Shown in pieces: positions 1 to 9,446 of a stretch of DNA of 64,000 nucleotides. The position numbers were made by a program, and so were the translations under genes. Under the pieces are notes generated by a model. The model did not search any database. It was not told the origin of the DNA and worked only from the letters and a program-made list of their open reading frames with translations. The DNA lies in the NCBI RefSeq assembly GCF_003119195.2, contig NZ_CP022255.1:248001-312000 (forward strand). The letters are read 5' to 3'. Position 1 is the stretch's first letter. Every line of letters starts with the position of its first letter. Origin of the DNA: Azospirillum baldaniorum (GTDB lineage: Bacteria > Pseudomonadota > Alphaproteobacteria > Azospirillales > Azospirillaceae).

Positions 1-82
1 GCGCCCGCGCCGCGGTGTGGCCCTCGCCATCCCCGGGCATCGGCGAAGCGCCGTCCTCCATCCCCCGATCGCGTGACTCCAT
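1..82 (-). CDS. Start of a divergent gene, cut by the window edge
   Basis: An ATG at 80-82 on the minus strand is preceded by a good Shine-Dalgarno (AGGAGAAGG) and opens a frame that stays open to the window edge, giving only about 27 residues. They are charged and glycine/alanine rich and show no recognisable domain. It diverges from the sugar-acid operon that starts at 240. In comparable loci this position often holds a GntR/FadR-type repressor, and the palindrome at 173-182 would suit that, but the identity is inference. Confidence 0.45.
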   Translation of the reverse strand, partial: MESRDRGMEDGASPMPGDGEGHTAARA

Positions 83-100
83 ACGGCCTTCTCCTGCGAC

Positions 101-196
101 GTCCTGTCAACTTGTAAAGATGTAAACCCATTCTGGCGGGTGGTTCAAGCGGAAAAGCAGCAATCAACATTACAACATGTTGACAGGTGATTTGTT
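101..196. promoter_or_regulatory. Candidate operator region for the divergent sugar-acid operon
   Basis: The AT-richer intergenic region contains a perfect 10-bp palindrome, CAACATGTTG, at 173-182. Read on the minus strand its surroundings are TGTCAACATGTTGTAA. A related sequence, TGTCAACTTGTAAAG, lies at 105-119 on the plus strand, so a TGTCAAC half is present twice in opposite orientations between the divergent starts. This resembles paired sites for a GntR/FadR-type dimer. No regulator is visible in full, so the binding protein is inferred. Confidence 0.4.
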
Positions 197-239
197 GTAT
201 GTCTCAATGATCCGGCCTTGAACAACGGGTCGGGATGCC

Positions 240-1417
240 ATGCCGCCGCTTCACCTGATCGCCGACGACCTGACCGGCGCGCTGGACAGCGCGGCGGCCT
301 TCGCCGGCCCGGACCGCCCGGTTGCGGTCCATTGGGACGGGGTTCCCGTCGGTCTGGCGGTGGGCGCCTCGGTGGCGCTCGACACCGGCACGCGGGACAT
401 CGGGGACGCGGCGGCGGCCCGGCGGCGGGTGACGGCGCTGGCGACCCGCCTGCCGGACGGCGAGGCGCTGCGCTTCGCCAAGCTGGACAGCCTGCTGCGT
501 GGCCATGGCGCGGCGGAGATCGCCGCCTGGATGGCGGTGGACCGGCCGGACCATTGCATCGTCGCCCCGGCCTTTCCCTTCCAGGGGCGGGTGACGCGCG
601 CCGGCCGCCAGCACATTCGGGATGTGGACGGCTGGACGGCCGTCGCCACCGATCTGACGGCCGCCCTGGAGGCGGAGGGCGAGCGGGTGCGGCTGTGCCG
701 CCCCGGCGACCCGGTGCCGCCCGGCGTCAGCCTGTGGGACGCCGAGACCGAGGCCGACCTCGCCGCCATCGCGGCCACCGGGCTGGCCCTGTCCGGCCGG
801 GTGCTGTGGTGCGGCAGCGGCGGCTTGGCGGCGGCCCTGGCGGCGGTGATGGAAACCGGTCGCGGACCGGCGCCGTCGCCGGATCCGTTTCCCCGGCCGC
901 TGTTGGGGCTGTTCGGCACCGACCATCCGGTGACGATGGCGCAGCTCACCGCCTGCGGCGGCGACGTTCTGGTCCTACCGGACGGCGGGACCGCCTCCGC
1001 GGCGCGCGTGGCCGCGCGTCTGGCGGAGCGCGGCGCCGCGCTGGTCCGCCTCGGCCTGCCCGACGGGCTGGCGCGCGACGCGGCGGCCGAGCGCATCGGG
1101 CGGGAACTGGGCGCGCTGGCCCGCCGCCTTGTCCCGCCGGCGACCCTGCTGGTGTCGGGCGGCGAGACGCTGCGGGCGTTGTGCGGGGCGCTCGGCGCCG
1201 GCCGCCTCGACCTCGACGGCGCCCTGCTGCCGGGCGTGCCCGGATCGACCCTGCGTGGCGGCGCTTGGGACGGGGTGCGCGTCGTCTCCAAATCGGGCGC
1301 CTTCGGCGACCCCTCGCTTTTGCGCCGGCTGATCCGCGGGGACACCCCCGACGCGGACCGGGCGGCCCCGGAACCAACGCGCCACGGCACGCCCTGGCCG
1401 CATCGAGGAGAACGAGC

Positions 1418-1421
<4 letters not shown>
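240..1421 (+). CDS. Four-carbon acid sugar kinase family protein (DUF1537)
   Basis: The 393-residue protein matches the OtnK/DtnK/LtnK/DenD kinases, which phosphorylate C4 sugar acids such as threonate or erythronate using ATP in the cytoplasm. The N-terminal substrate domain shows LIADDLTGALDSA at residues 6-18, FAKLDSLLRGH near 79-89 and VAPAFPFQGRVT near 108-119. The C-terminal nucleotide domain shows SGGETLRALCGALGAG and a late PGSTLRG...KSGAFGD motif. Length is usual for the family. The stop overlaps the next ATG (ATGA), so translation is probably coupled. A DUF1537 kinase directly before a PdxA2-type gene is the classic D-threonate/erythronate arrangement: kinase, then oxidative decarboxylation of the phosphate to DHAP. 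The substrate cannot be read from sequence. The ATG at 240 follows a modest GGGA. Confidence 0.88.
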
Positions 1422-2446
<1,025 letters not shown>

Positions 2447-2462
2447 GGAAGGAGCACCCGCC

Positions 2463-3617
2463 ATGACGGAGTCCATCCACGCCACCCCGCCCGACATGTT
2501 CACGCCCATCGAGCTGGTCCGGCCCCCGCGCGTCCTGTTCGGCGGCGGTCTGGTCGCCTCGGTCGGCGCCTGGGCACGGGAGAACGGCATCGCCCGCACG
2601 TTGGTGGTGGCCGACGCCTTCAACGCCGCCCGCGTCGGTCTGCTCGACCTTCCGGGCGCGGTGACGGTCTTCGACCGCGTGCGGCCGGAGCCGGACACAG
2701 CCAACCTCGACGACTTGCTGGCCGTGGCCGAGGCGGCGGAGCCGCAGTTCGTCGTCGGCTTCGGCGGCGGCAGCGCCATGGATCTGGCCAAGCTGGCGGC
2801 GGTGCTGCCGGGCAGCGGCCAGACCCTGGCCGACGTCGCCGGGGCGGAACGGGTCCGCGCCAAGCGCGCCGCCCTGGCCCAGGTGCCGACCACCGCCGGC
2901 ACCGGCAGCGAGGCCGGCACCCGCGCCCTGGTCACCGATCCGGCCACCGCCAGCAAGATCGCCGTGCAGAGCCTGCGCATGCTGGCCGATCTGGCGGTGG
3001 TCGATCCCGACCTGACGATGACTGTGCCGCGGGCGGTGACCGCCGCCACCGGGGTGGACGCGCTGGCCCATTGCGTCGAGGCCTACACCAACCGCAAGGC
3101 CCATCCGGCCATCGACCTCTACGCGCTGGCGGGCATCCGGCTGATCGGGCGCTGGCTGCCGCGCGCCGTCGCCGACGGTTCCGACCGCGAGGCGCGGGCC
3201 GGTCTGGCGCTGGCCTCGCTCTACGGCGGTTTCTGCCTGGGGCCGGTCAACACGGCGGCGGGCCACGCCGTCGCCTATCCGCTGGGCACCCGGCACCATG
3301 TGCCGCACGGGGCGGCCAACGCCCTGGTCTTCCCCCATGTCCTGGCCTTCAACGCCCCGGCGGTGCCGGAGAAGACGGCCGGGGTGCTGGCGGCGCTGGG
3401 GCTGAAGCCGGTCCGCGAGCCGGCGGCGGTCCTTCAGGCGGCCCATGGCTGGTGCCTGGCGCTCGGCTGCACCATGTCGCTCTCGGACCTCGGCGTGCCG
3501 GAAGACGATCTGCCCCGCATGGCCGAGGAGGCGCACGCCATCCGCCGCCTGCTCGACAACAACCCGCGCCCGGTCGGGCGCGACGACATACTGGCGATGT
3601 ACCGCGCCGCCTACTGA
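2463..3617 (+). CDS. Iron-containing (group III) alcohol dehydrogenase
   Basis: The 384-residue protein has the Fe-ADH fold pattern: nucleotide-binding GGGSAMD at 101-107, PTTAGTGSE at 142-150, and the conserved metal ligands D199 and H203 in GVDALAHCVEAY, H268 in GHAVAYPLG and H282 in HHVPHGAAN. All four ligands are present, so it should be an active NAD(P)-dependent oxidoreductase of an alcohol or aldehyde, probably maleylacetate-reductase-like or lactaldehyde-dehydrogenase-like. It sits between pdxA2 and the aldolase-family gene in the same operon and probably handles an intermediate of the same sugar-acid route. The exact substrate is not evident. Confidence 0.85.
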   Translation: MTESIHATPPDMFTPIELVRPPRVLFGGGLVASVGAWARENGIARTLVVADAFNAARVGLLDLPGAVTVFDRVRPEPDTANLDDLLAVAEAAEPQFVVGFGGGSAMDLAKLAAVLPGSGQTLADVAGAERVRAKRAALAQVPTTAGTGSEAGTRALVTDPATASKIAVQSLRMLADLAVVDPDLTMTVPRAVTAATGVDALAHCVEAYTNRKAHPAIDLYALAGIRLIGRWLPRAVADGSDREARAGLALASLYGGFCLGPVNTAAGHAVAYPLGTRHHVPHGAANALVFPHVLAFNAPAVPEKTAGVLAALGLKPVREPAAVLQAAHGWCLALGCTMSLSDLGVPEDDLPRMAEEAHAIRRLLDNNPRPVGRDDILAMYRAAY

Positions 3618-3682
3618 TGACGTTCCGGACCGAAGCCGGACCCCCTAAGAAAAGCCCCCAGGAAACGCCCAAGGTAGATGCG

Positions 3683-4585
3683 ATGAGCAAGATCACAGGA
3701 CCCTTCGTCGCCGTCGTCACCCCCTTCGACACAGAGGAGCGGATGAACGAGGCGGCGCTGCGCCGGCAGGTGGCGCGGCAGGCGGCCGCCGGCAACGGCG
3801 TCTTCTGCGCGGGCACCAACGGCGAGTTCTACGCGCTCTCCGTCGGCGAGAAGCGGCGCGCCGCCGAACTGTGCGTGGAGGCCGCCGACGGCCGCGTGCC
3901 GGTGCTGGCCCACATCGGCGAGATTTCCACCCACCAGACCATCGCGCTGGGCCGCGAGATTGCCCGGCTAGGCGTCAAGGCGGTGTCGGCGATCACGCCG
4001 TCCTTCATCGCCTGCTCGCAGGAGGAGCTGGTCGGCTATTACCGCCGGGTGGCGGACGCGCTGACCGTGCCGCTCTACCTCTACAACATCCCGGCGCGCA
4101 CCGGGAACACGCTGACCCCGGAGGCCGCCCGCATCCTGGCCGACCACCCCAACATCGTCGGCATCAAGGACAGCGCCGGCTCGCAGGACAGCCTGGACGG
4201 CTTCCTCGCCGTGGCCCGCGAGCGTGACGATTTCAACGTGATGGTCGGCCCGGACTCGCTGATCCTGCACGGGCTGCGCAACGGCGCCGCCGGCTGCGTC
4301 TCCGGGCTCGGCAACGTCGCGCCGCTGACGCTGAACCGCATCTGGACCGCCTTCATGGCGGGCGAAAACGAGGCCGCCGAGGCCGCCCAGACCCATTTCG
4401 GCCAGCTCCGCAAGGATCTCTACGCGCTGGGCTTCCCGCCCTCCATGGTCAAGCGGGCGCTGTGCCACGCGATGCCGGAGGTCGGCCACAGCCGCGGCCC
4501 GGTGCTGATCGACGGCGAGACCGACCGCGCCATCGCCACCCTGGCCGCCCGCTACGCCGAGGCTGCCGAGGGTTCGCAGGAGTGA
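3683..4585 (+). CDS. DHDPS/N-acetylneuraminate lyase family protein
   Basis: The 300-residue class I aldolase-superfamily protein has the substrate carboxylate-binding GTNGEF at 44-49, the catalytic tyrosine Y134 in LYLYNIPARTG and the Schiff-base lysine K162 in GIKDSAGS. The family cleaves or condenses pyruvate-type substrates; members include DapA, NanA, KDG aldolase and sugar-acid dehydratases. Because a sialidase-like protein follows six bases later and no other lysine-biosynthesis gene is near, a catabolic 2-keto-sugar-acid aldolase or dehydratase is more likely than DapA. ATG 3683 is chosen because the domain begins immediately after it; an open frame continues upstream but runs through the end of the preceding gene in another frame. 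Confidence 0.83.
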   Translation: MSKITGPFVAVVTPFDTEERMNEAALRRQVARQAAAGNGVFCAGTNGEFYALSVGEKRRAAELCVEAADGRVPVLAHIGEISTHQTIALGREIARLGVKAVSAITPSFIACSQEELVGYYRRVADALTVPLYLYNIPARTGNTLTPEAARILADHPNIVGIKDSAGSQDSLDGFLAVARERDDFNVMVGPDSLILHGLRNGAAGCVSGLGNVAPLTLNRIWTAFMAGENEAAEAAQTHFGQLRKDLYALGFPPSMVKRALCHAMPEVGHSRGPVLIDGETDRAIATLAARYAEAAEGSQE

Positions 4586-4590
4586 CGACC

Positions 4591-5856
4591 ATGACCACCG
4601 CATCGACCCTGTCCGAACAGGCCGCTCCGGCGCCGGCGCCGGAGCGCCGCGGCCCGCTGATTCCGGCGGCCGACGATCCCCGGCGCATCGACGCCTACCT
4701 GCCGTCGCCCTGCGTGCAGAACCACGCCGCCAATCTGGCGCTGCTGCCCAACGGCGACCTGCTGTGCGCCTGGTTCGGCGGCACGCAGGAGGGCATCCCC
4801 GACGTGTCCATCCACGTCGCCCGCCTGCCGGCCGGCGGCGACCGCTGGGAGGCGCCGGTCAAGCTGTCCGACGATCCCGGCCGGTCGGAGCAGAACCCGG
4901 TCCTGTTCCCGGCGCCCGACGGCACGCTGTGGCTGATGTACACCGCCCAGGTCTCCGGCCACCAGGACACCGCCATCGTGCGCTGCCGCGTGTCGGCCGA
5001 CCAGGGGCGGAGCTGGGGGCCGGTGCGCACCCTGTTCGAGGCCGAAGGCCACACCGGCGTCTTCATCCGCCAGCCGGTGGTGGTGCTGGACAACGGCGAC
5101 TGGCTCCTGCCGACCTTCCTGTGCCACGGCACGCCGGGCCGCGCCTGGGTGGGCGACCACGACACCAGCGCCGTGCGCATCTCCAGCGACGGCGGCCGGA
5201 CCTGGACCGAGCATGCGGTCCCCGACAGCACCGGCTGCGTCCACATGAACATCGTGCCGCTGGCGGACGGGCGGCTGGCCGCCTTCTACCGCAGCCGCTG
5301 GGCCGACCATGTCTACCGCAGCCTGTCCAGCGACGGCGGGCGGAGCTGGACCGCGCCGGAGCCGACGGAACTGCCCAACAACAACTCCTCCATCCAGGTG
5401 ACGGCTCTGTCCGACGGGCGGCTGGCCATCGTCTACAACCACGCCAGCGCCGCCGACGCGACCGGCCGCCGGCTGGGCCTGTACGACGACATCGAAGAGG
5501 CTGGCGAGACGGCGAACCCCGCCGCTCAACCGGCCGCCGAGCCCGCGGTTGAACCTCCGGCGGAGGGGCGGACGGCCTTCTGGGGGGCGCCGCGGGCGCC
5601 GCTGACCCTGGCGCTGTCCTCCGACGGCGGGGTGACGTGGCCGCTGCGCCGCGACCTGGAGGTCGGCGACGGCTACTGCATGACCAACAATTCGAAGGAG
5701 AAGCTGAACCGGGAGTTTTCCTACCCGGCCATTCTCCAGACGCCGGACGGCCGGCTGCGCATCGCCTTCACCTATTTCCGGCAGGCGATCAAATACACCG
5801 AACTGCCGCCGGGCTGGGTCGATGCCGGCTGGGTCGAATCCGGCAGCGGGCGATAA
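4591..5856 (+). CDS. Sialidase-like (BNR/Asp-box) beta-propeller protein
   Basis: The 421-residue protein carries four Asp-box motifs (S-x-D-x-G-x-[ST]-W): SADQGRSW, SSDGGRTW, SSDGGRSW and SSDGGVTW. These mark blades of a six-bladed propeller as in exo-alpha-sialidases. NHAANLALLPNGDLLCAWFG near the N terminus and TPDGRLRIAFTYFRQ near the C terminus are typical of the BNR_2 sialidase-like family. An alanine/proline-rich insert (about 300-325) splits the last blades. No signal peptide is visible, so it should be cytoplasmic, which is odd for a glycan-releasing sialidase. Its position between an aldolase-family gene and an importer suggests it acts on an imported small sugar-acid conjugate. True sialidase activity is doubtful. 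Confidence 0.8.
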   Translation: MTTASTLSEQAAPAPAPERRGPLIPAADDPRRIDAYLPSPCVQNHAANLALLPNGDLLCAWFGGTQEGIPDVSIHVARLPAGGDRWEAPVKLSDDPGRSEQNPVLFPAPDGTLWLMYTAQVSGHQDTAIVRCRVSADQGRSWGPVRTLFEAEGHTGVFIRQPVVVLDNGDWLLPTFLCHGTPGRAWVGDHDTSAVRISSDGGRTWTEHAVPDSTGCVHMNIVPLADGRLAAFYRSRWADHVYRSLSSDGGRSWTAPEPTELPNNNSSIQVTALSDGRLAIVYNHASAADATGRRLGLYDDIEEAGETANPAAQPAAEPAVEPPAEGRTAFWGAPRAPLTLALSSDGGVTWPLRRDLEVGDGYCMTNNSKEKLNREFSYPAILQTPDGRLRIAFTYFRQAIKYTELPPGWVDAGWVESGSGR

Positions 5857-5869
5857 AGGGGAAGGAAGC

Positions 5870-6682
5870 ATGCCCATGAGAGCGACACAGATGGCGCCCA
5901 TCACCGGCCTGCGGCCGGTCGCACCGACGCTGATCCAGATCCGCAACCTGAAAAAGACCTACGCCGCCGGCCGGGTCCAGGCGCTGTCGAACATCAACCT
6001 CGACATCGCCGACGGCGAGTTCGTCTGCGTCGTCGGCCCGTCGGGCTGCGGCAAGAGCACGCTGCTGCGCATCCTGGCCGGGCTGGACGACTACGACAGC
6101 GGCCAGGTGATGCTCGGCACCAAGACGGTCTCCGGCCCGTCGCGCGACGTCGGCGTGGTGTTCCAGCAGGCCAACCTGCTGCCCTGGCTGACGGTGCGCG
6201 AGAATGTGGCGCTGCCGCTGCGCGTCGGCGGCGGCCGGCCCGACGGGGCGGACGACGTGGACCGCCTGCTGGAGGTGGCCGGCCTGAAGGATTTCGGCGG
6301 CCGCTACCCCTACGAGCTGTCGGGCGGCATGCAGCAGCGCGCCGGCATCTGCCGCGCCCTGGTGCGCAACCCGCGCATCCTGCTGATGGACGAGCCGTTC
6401 GGCGCGCTGGACGCCCTGACCCGCGAGCGGATGAACCTGGAGCTGCAGCGCATCTGGCAGAGCACCGGCAAGACGGTGATGCTGATCACCCACTCGATCT
6501 CCGAGGCGATCTTCCTCGCCGACCGGGTGATCGTGATGTCCGCGCGCCCCGGCCGCGTGCTGCGCGAGCTGACCGTGGACATCCCGCGCCCGCGCAGCAA
6601 CGACACCATCATCAGCCACCCGGATTACCCGGCGCTCGCCAAGGAGATCCGCGCGCTTCTGACCGGACAGGGAGAGGAATGA
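5870..6682 (+). CDS. ABC transporter ATP-binding protein, NitT/TauT (SsuB/TauB-like)
   Basis: The 270-residue ATPase shows an intact Walker A (GPSGCGKST), Q-loop region (VVFQQANLLPW), signature LSGGMQQR, Walker B ILLMDEPFGALD and H-loop ITHSISEA. The VFQ-x-x-x-LLPW and THSISEA features are characteristic of the nitrate/sulfonate/taurine importer group. It powers uptake through the permease whose ATG overlaps its stop. ATG 5870 follows GGGGAAGGAAGC; upstream in-frame codons belong to the end of the preceding gene in another frame. It probably imports the substrate of the upstream catabolic genes. Confidence 0.93.
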   Translation: MPMRATQMAPITGLRPVAPTLIQIRNLKKTYAAGRVQALSNINLDIADGEFVCVVGPSGCGKSTLLRILAGLDDYDSGQVMLGTKTVSGPSRDVGVVFQQANLLPWLTVRENVALPLRVGGGRPDGADDVDRLLEVAGLKDFGGRYPYELSGGMQQRAGICRALVRNPRILLMDEPFGALDALTRERMNLELQRIWQSTGKTVMLITHSISEAIFLADRVIVMSARPGRVLRELTVDIPRPRSNDTIISHPDYPALAKEIRALLTGQGEE

Positions 6683-7542
6683 TGAGCAAGCCCGACATCA
6701 CGCTGGCGGTCGCCGATCCCACCATCGAGTCCGCCCCCGCCTCCGAATCCCCGCCCCGCGCTCCGCGCCCGGTCAACGGCACGCTGATCGCCGGCCTGGG
6801 TCTGGTGGCGCTGTTCGCCGGCTGGGCGCTTGCCGTCCGCTTCCTCGACGTGCCGTCCTACATCCTGCCGTCGCCCGCCGCGGTGTGGAAGGCGCTGTGG
6901 TCGGGTCTGGCGGTGTCGCCCTCCGACCCGCTCGGCTACTATCTGCCGCTGTGGGGCACGCTGAAGAACGCCGCCATCGGTCTGGCGGCCGGCGGCGGGC
7001 TCGGGCTGCTGCTCGGCTCGCTGATGGCGGAAAGCCGCACCATCGAAAAGCTGCTGATGCCCTACGCCTTCGCCCTGCAGAGCCTGCCCAAGGTGGCCAT
7101 CGCGCCGCTGGTGGTGATCTGGTTCGGCTTCGGCGACGGGTCGAAGATCGCCATCGCCGGGCTGCTGTCCTTCTTCCCGATCCTGATCAACAGCTTCACC
7201 GGTCTGCGCTCCGTCGATCCGGAGAAGATCGACCTGATGCGCTCGCTCTCCGCCTCGCGTTTCGAGACCTACCGCATCGTCAAGCTGCCGAACGCCGCCC
7301 CCTACATCTTCGCCGGCCTGGACATGGCGGTGGTCTACGCCCTGCTGGGCACCATCGTGGCGGAGTTCCTGGGCGCGCAGCAGGGCATGGGCGTCGTCAT
7401 CACCCAGGCCCAGGCGGTGACCGACGTGGCCGGCGTCTTCGCGGCCCTGGTGATCCTGGGCGCCTTCGGCATCCTGCTGCACGGCATCGTGCGCGGGCTG
7501 GAGCAGCGCATCGTCCATTGGGGCAACCGCGGCCGCAAGTGA
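6679..7542 (+). CDS. ABC transporter permease, NitT/TauT (SsuC/TauC-like)
   Basis: The 287-residue inner-membrane permease has about six hydrophobic segments and the BPD_transp_1 EAA-like loop near residues 180-200 (RSVDPEKIDLMRSL...FETYRIVKLPNAAPYIF), which contacts the ATPase. It starts with ATGATG overlapping the ATPase stop. The first 35 residues are polar and proline-rich before the first membrane segment. It forms the channel of the importer together with the flanking genes. Confidence 0.92.
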   Translation: MMSKPDITLAVADPTIESAPASESPPRAPRPVNGTLIAGLGLVALFAGWALAVRFLDVPSYILPSPAAVWKALWSGLAVSPSDPLGYYLPLWGTLKNAAIGLAAGGGLGLLLGSLMAESRTIEKLLMPYAFALQSLPKVAIAPLVVIWFGFGDGSKIAIAGLLSFFPILINSFTGLRSVDPEKIDLMRSLSASRFETYRIVKLPNAAPYIFAGLDMAVVYALLGTIVAEFLGAQQGMGVVITQAQAVTDVAGVFAALVILGAFGILLHGIVRGLEQRIVHWGNRGRK

Positions 7543-7603
7543 GCCGCGGCCCGGACGACACGATTTCAAACCAAACAACACAAGCAAGGGGGAGGACACC
7601 ATC

Positions 7604-8689
7604 ATGACCAACTTCAGCGTCACCCGCCGCCAGTGCCTGCAGGCCGCCGGCGTCTTCGCCGCCGCCATGGCGCTCGGCCCGCGCTCGCTCTTCGCGCAGT
7701 CCGCCCCGCGCACCGTGCGGCTGGGCGTCGGGCTGAAGTCGCTGAACGCCAGCGTCATCAACCTGCTGATCGGCGAGGCGCTGGGCTACAACGCCGCCGA
7801 GGGCTTCACCGTCAAGGGCATGGCGGTGGGCGGCAACGCCAACGTCCAGGTCGCGGTGGACCGCGGCGACGTGGAGGTCGGCATCGCCGTGCCGTCCTAC
7901 GCGCTGCCGATCCTCGCCAAGGGCGAATGGGGCGAGGCCATCAGCTTCTACCAGTACACCTACCCCTACAAATGGGACGTGGCGGTGAAGCCGGGCTCGG
8001 CGCTCAAGAGCTACGCCGACCTCAAGGGCAAGAACATCGGCGTGTCCGACTTCGGCGGCACCGAATATCCGGTGACCCGCAACGTCCTGAAGAATCTCGG
8101 CATCGACCCCGACCGCGACGTGAAGTGGACGGCGGTGGGCGGCGGGGTGCCGGCCGGCGTGGCGCTGCAGCGCGGGGCGGTCGACGCGCTCGCCTACTAC
8201 GACACCGGCTTCGGCCTGATCGAGGGGGCGGGCATTCCCTTCGAGATCCTGACCCGCCCACAGGGCCTGCCGATGATCGGCGGCCAGTTCCTGATGACGC
8301 TGCGCGAGCGGCTGAAGACCGACCGCGCGCTGATGGTCGGCTTCGGCCGGTCGGCGGCCAAGGCCTCGACCTTCCTGCTCGCCAACCCGACGGCGGGGGC
8401 CAAGGCCTTCCTCAAGCTCTACCCGGAAACCGCGCCGCGCGGCAGCAGCGAGGAGGAGGCGGTCAAGGCGGTGCTGGTCGCAGTCAGCCGCCGCATCAAG
8501 CTCTACCAGCCTCCCTATCCGGGCTTCAAGATGGGCCAGATCAACCCGGACGAGTTCACCACCGAGATGGCGCTGAACGGCATGGAGGCGAAGGACCTGT
8601 CGCGCTTCTACACCAACGACCTGATCGACGACATCAACGCCTTCGACGCCGAAGCGGTGAAGGCCCAGGCGATGAGCTACAATGGCTGA
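7604..8689 (+). CDS. ABC transporter substrate-binding protein, NMT1/SsuA-like, Tat signal
   Basis: The 361-residue periplasmic binding protein begins with a Tat-like signal (TRRQCLQ, then a hydrophobic run ending LFAQ, cleavage near residue 32). The mature part has the type II binding-protein pattern of the SsuA/TauA/NMT1 family, with DLKGKNIGVSDFGGTEYPVTRN near 141-160. The gene follows the permease by 61 bases with a GGGGGAGGA ribosome site. Its 3' end overlaps the next start. The ligand is unknown; operon context suggests a sugar acid or a derivative of one. Confidence 0.9.
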   Translation: MTNFSVTRRQCLQAAGVFAAAMALGPRSLFAQSAPRTVRLGVGLKSLNASVINLLIGEALGYNAAEGFTVKGMAVGGNANVQVAVDRGDVEVGIAVPSYALPILAKGEWGEAISFYQYTYPYKWDVAVKPGSALKSYADLKGKNIGVSDFGGTEYPVTRNVLKNLGIDPDRDVKWTAVGGGVPAGVALQRGAVDALAYYDTGFGLIEGAGIPFEILTRPQGLPMIGGQFLMTLRERLKTDRALMVGFGRSAAKASTFLLANPTAGAKAFLKLYPETAPRGSSEEEAVKAVLVAVSRRIKLYQPPYPGFKMGQINPDEFTTEMALNGMEAKDLSRFYTNDLIDDINAFDAEAVKAQAMSYNG

Positions 8690-9431
8690 GCGGCCGGCAG
8701 TGGGGCGGCCCGAGGTGGGGCGGCCCGAGGTGGAGCGGCCCGCGTCGCCGGGGCGGGCGCTGGTGACCGGGGTCAGCTCCGGCATCGGCGCGGCCATCGC
8801 GGCCCGCCTGCTGGACGATGGCTGGGAGGTGGTGGGGCTGAGCCGCACCGCCCCGGCCATCGACCATCCGGCCCTGCGCTTCGTCGCCGTCGATCTGATG
8901 GACGCCGAGGCGCTGGCCGACGCCCTGGCCGGCCTGCCGCCGGTGCGGGCGGTGGTCCACGCCGCCGGCATCCTGCGCGTCGGCCGGCTGGGCGAGACGG
9001 ACAGCGCCACGGCCGATGCGCGGGCGATGTGGCGCCTGCATGTCGAGGCGGCGACGCAGCTCGTGGAGCACGCCGTCCCTGCCATGGAGGAGGGCGGGCG
9101 TGTGGTGCTGATCGGCAGCCGCACGTCGGACGGCTCGGCCGGGCGCGGCCAGTACGCCGCCAGCAAGGCGGCGCTGTCGGGGCTGGCCCGCTCCTGGGCG
9201 ATCGAGCAGGCGCCGCGCGGCGTCACGGTGAACATCGTCGCCCCCGGCGCCACCGATACGCCGATGCTGGCCGACCCCAACCGGGCCGGCGTGCAGCCGA
9301 AGCGGCCTCCCATCGGCCGCTTTGTGAAGCCCGAGGAGGTGGCGGCGCTGACCGCCTTCCTGCTGTCGGACGCGGCGGCCAGCATCACCGGCCAGCGCAT
9401 CGTGGTGTGCGGCGGCGCCTCCTTGGTGTGA
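8682..9431 (+). CDS. Short-chain dehydrogenase/reductase
   Basis: The 249-residue classical SDR has the NAD(P) motif TGVSSGIG, HAAGIL (NAG-like), catalytic serine in LIGSRTS and the YAASK tyrosine/lysine motif, ending with the usual GQRIVVCGG. The start overlaps the preceding gene by eight bases. The first 22 residues are an unusual low-complexity leader built from GRPEV/GRPEVE repeats, encoded by near-identical 15-bp direct repeats at about 8698-8742. The true start could lie downstream of this leader, but no ATG is available before the fold begins. It is the last gene of the catabolic operon and converges on the next gene with a 15-bp gap. Confidence 0.88.
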   Translation: MAERPAVGRPEVGRPEVERPASPGRALVTGVSSGIGAAIAARLLDDGWEVVGLSRTAPAIDHPALRFVAVDLMDAEALADALAGLPPVRAVVHAAGILRVGRLGETDSATADARAMWRLHVEAATQLVEHAVPAMEEGGRVVLIGSRTSDGSAGRGQYAASKAALSGLARSWAIEQAPRGVTVNIVAPGATDTPMLADPNRAGVQPKRPPIGRFVKPEEVAALTAFLLSDAAASITGQRIVVCGGASLV

Positions 9432-9446
9432 AGCGCCTTTTCCGGT

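Noticed and set aside
218..1417. An upstream extension of the pdxA2 frame back to 218
   Set aside because: It overlaps the kinase gene in another frame and gives Arg/Gly-rich nonsense; the family start motif follows the ATG at 1418.
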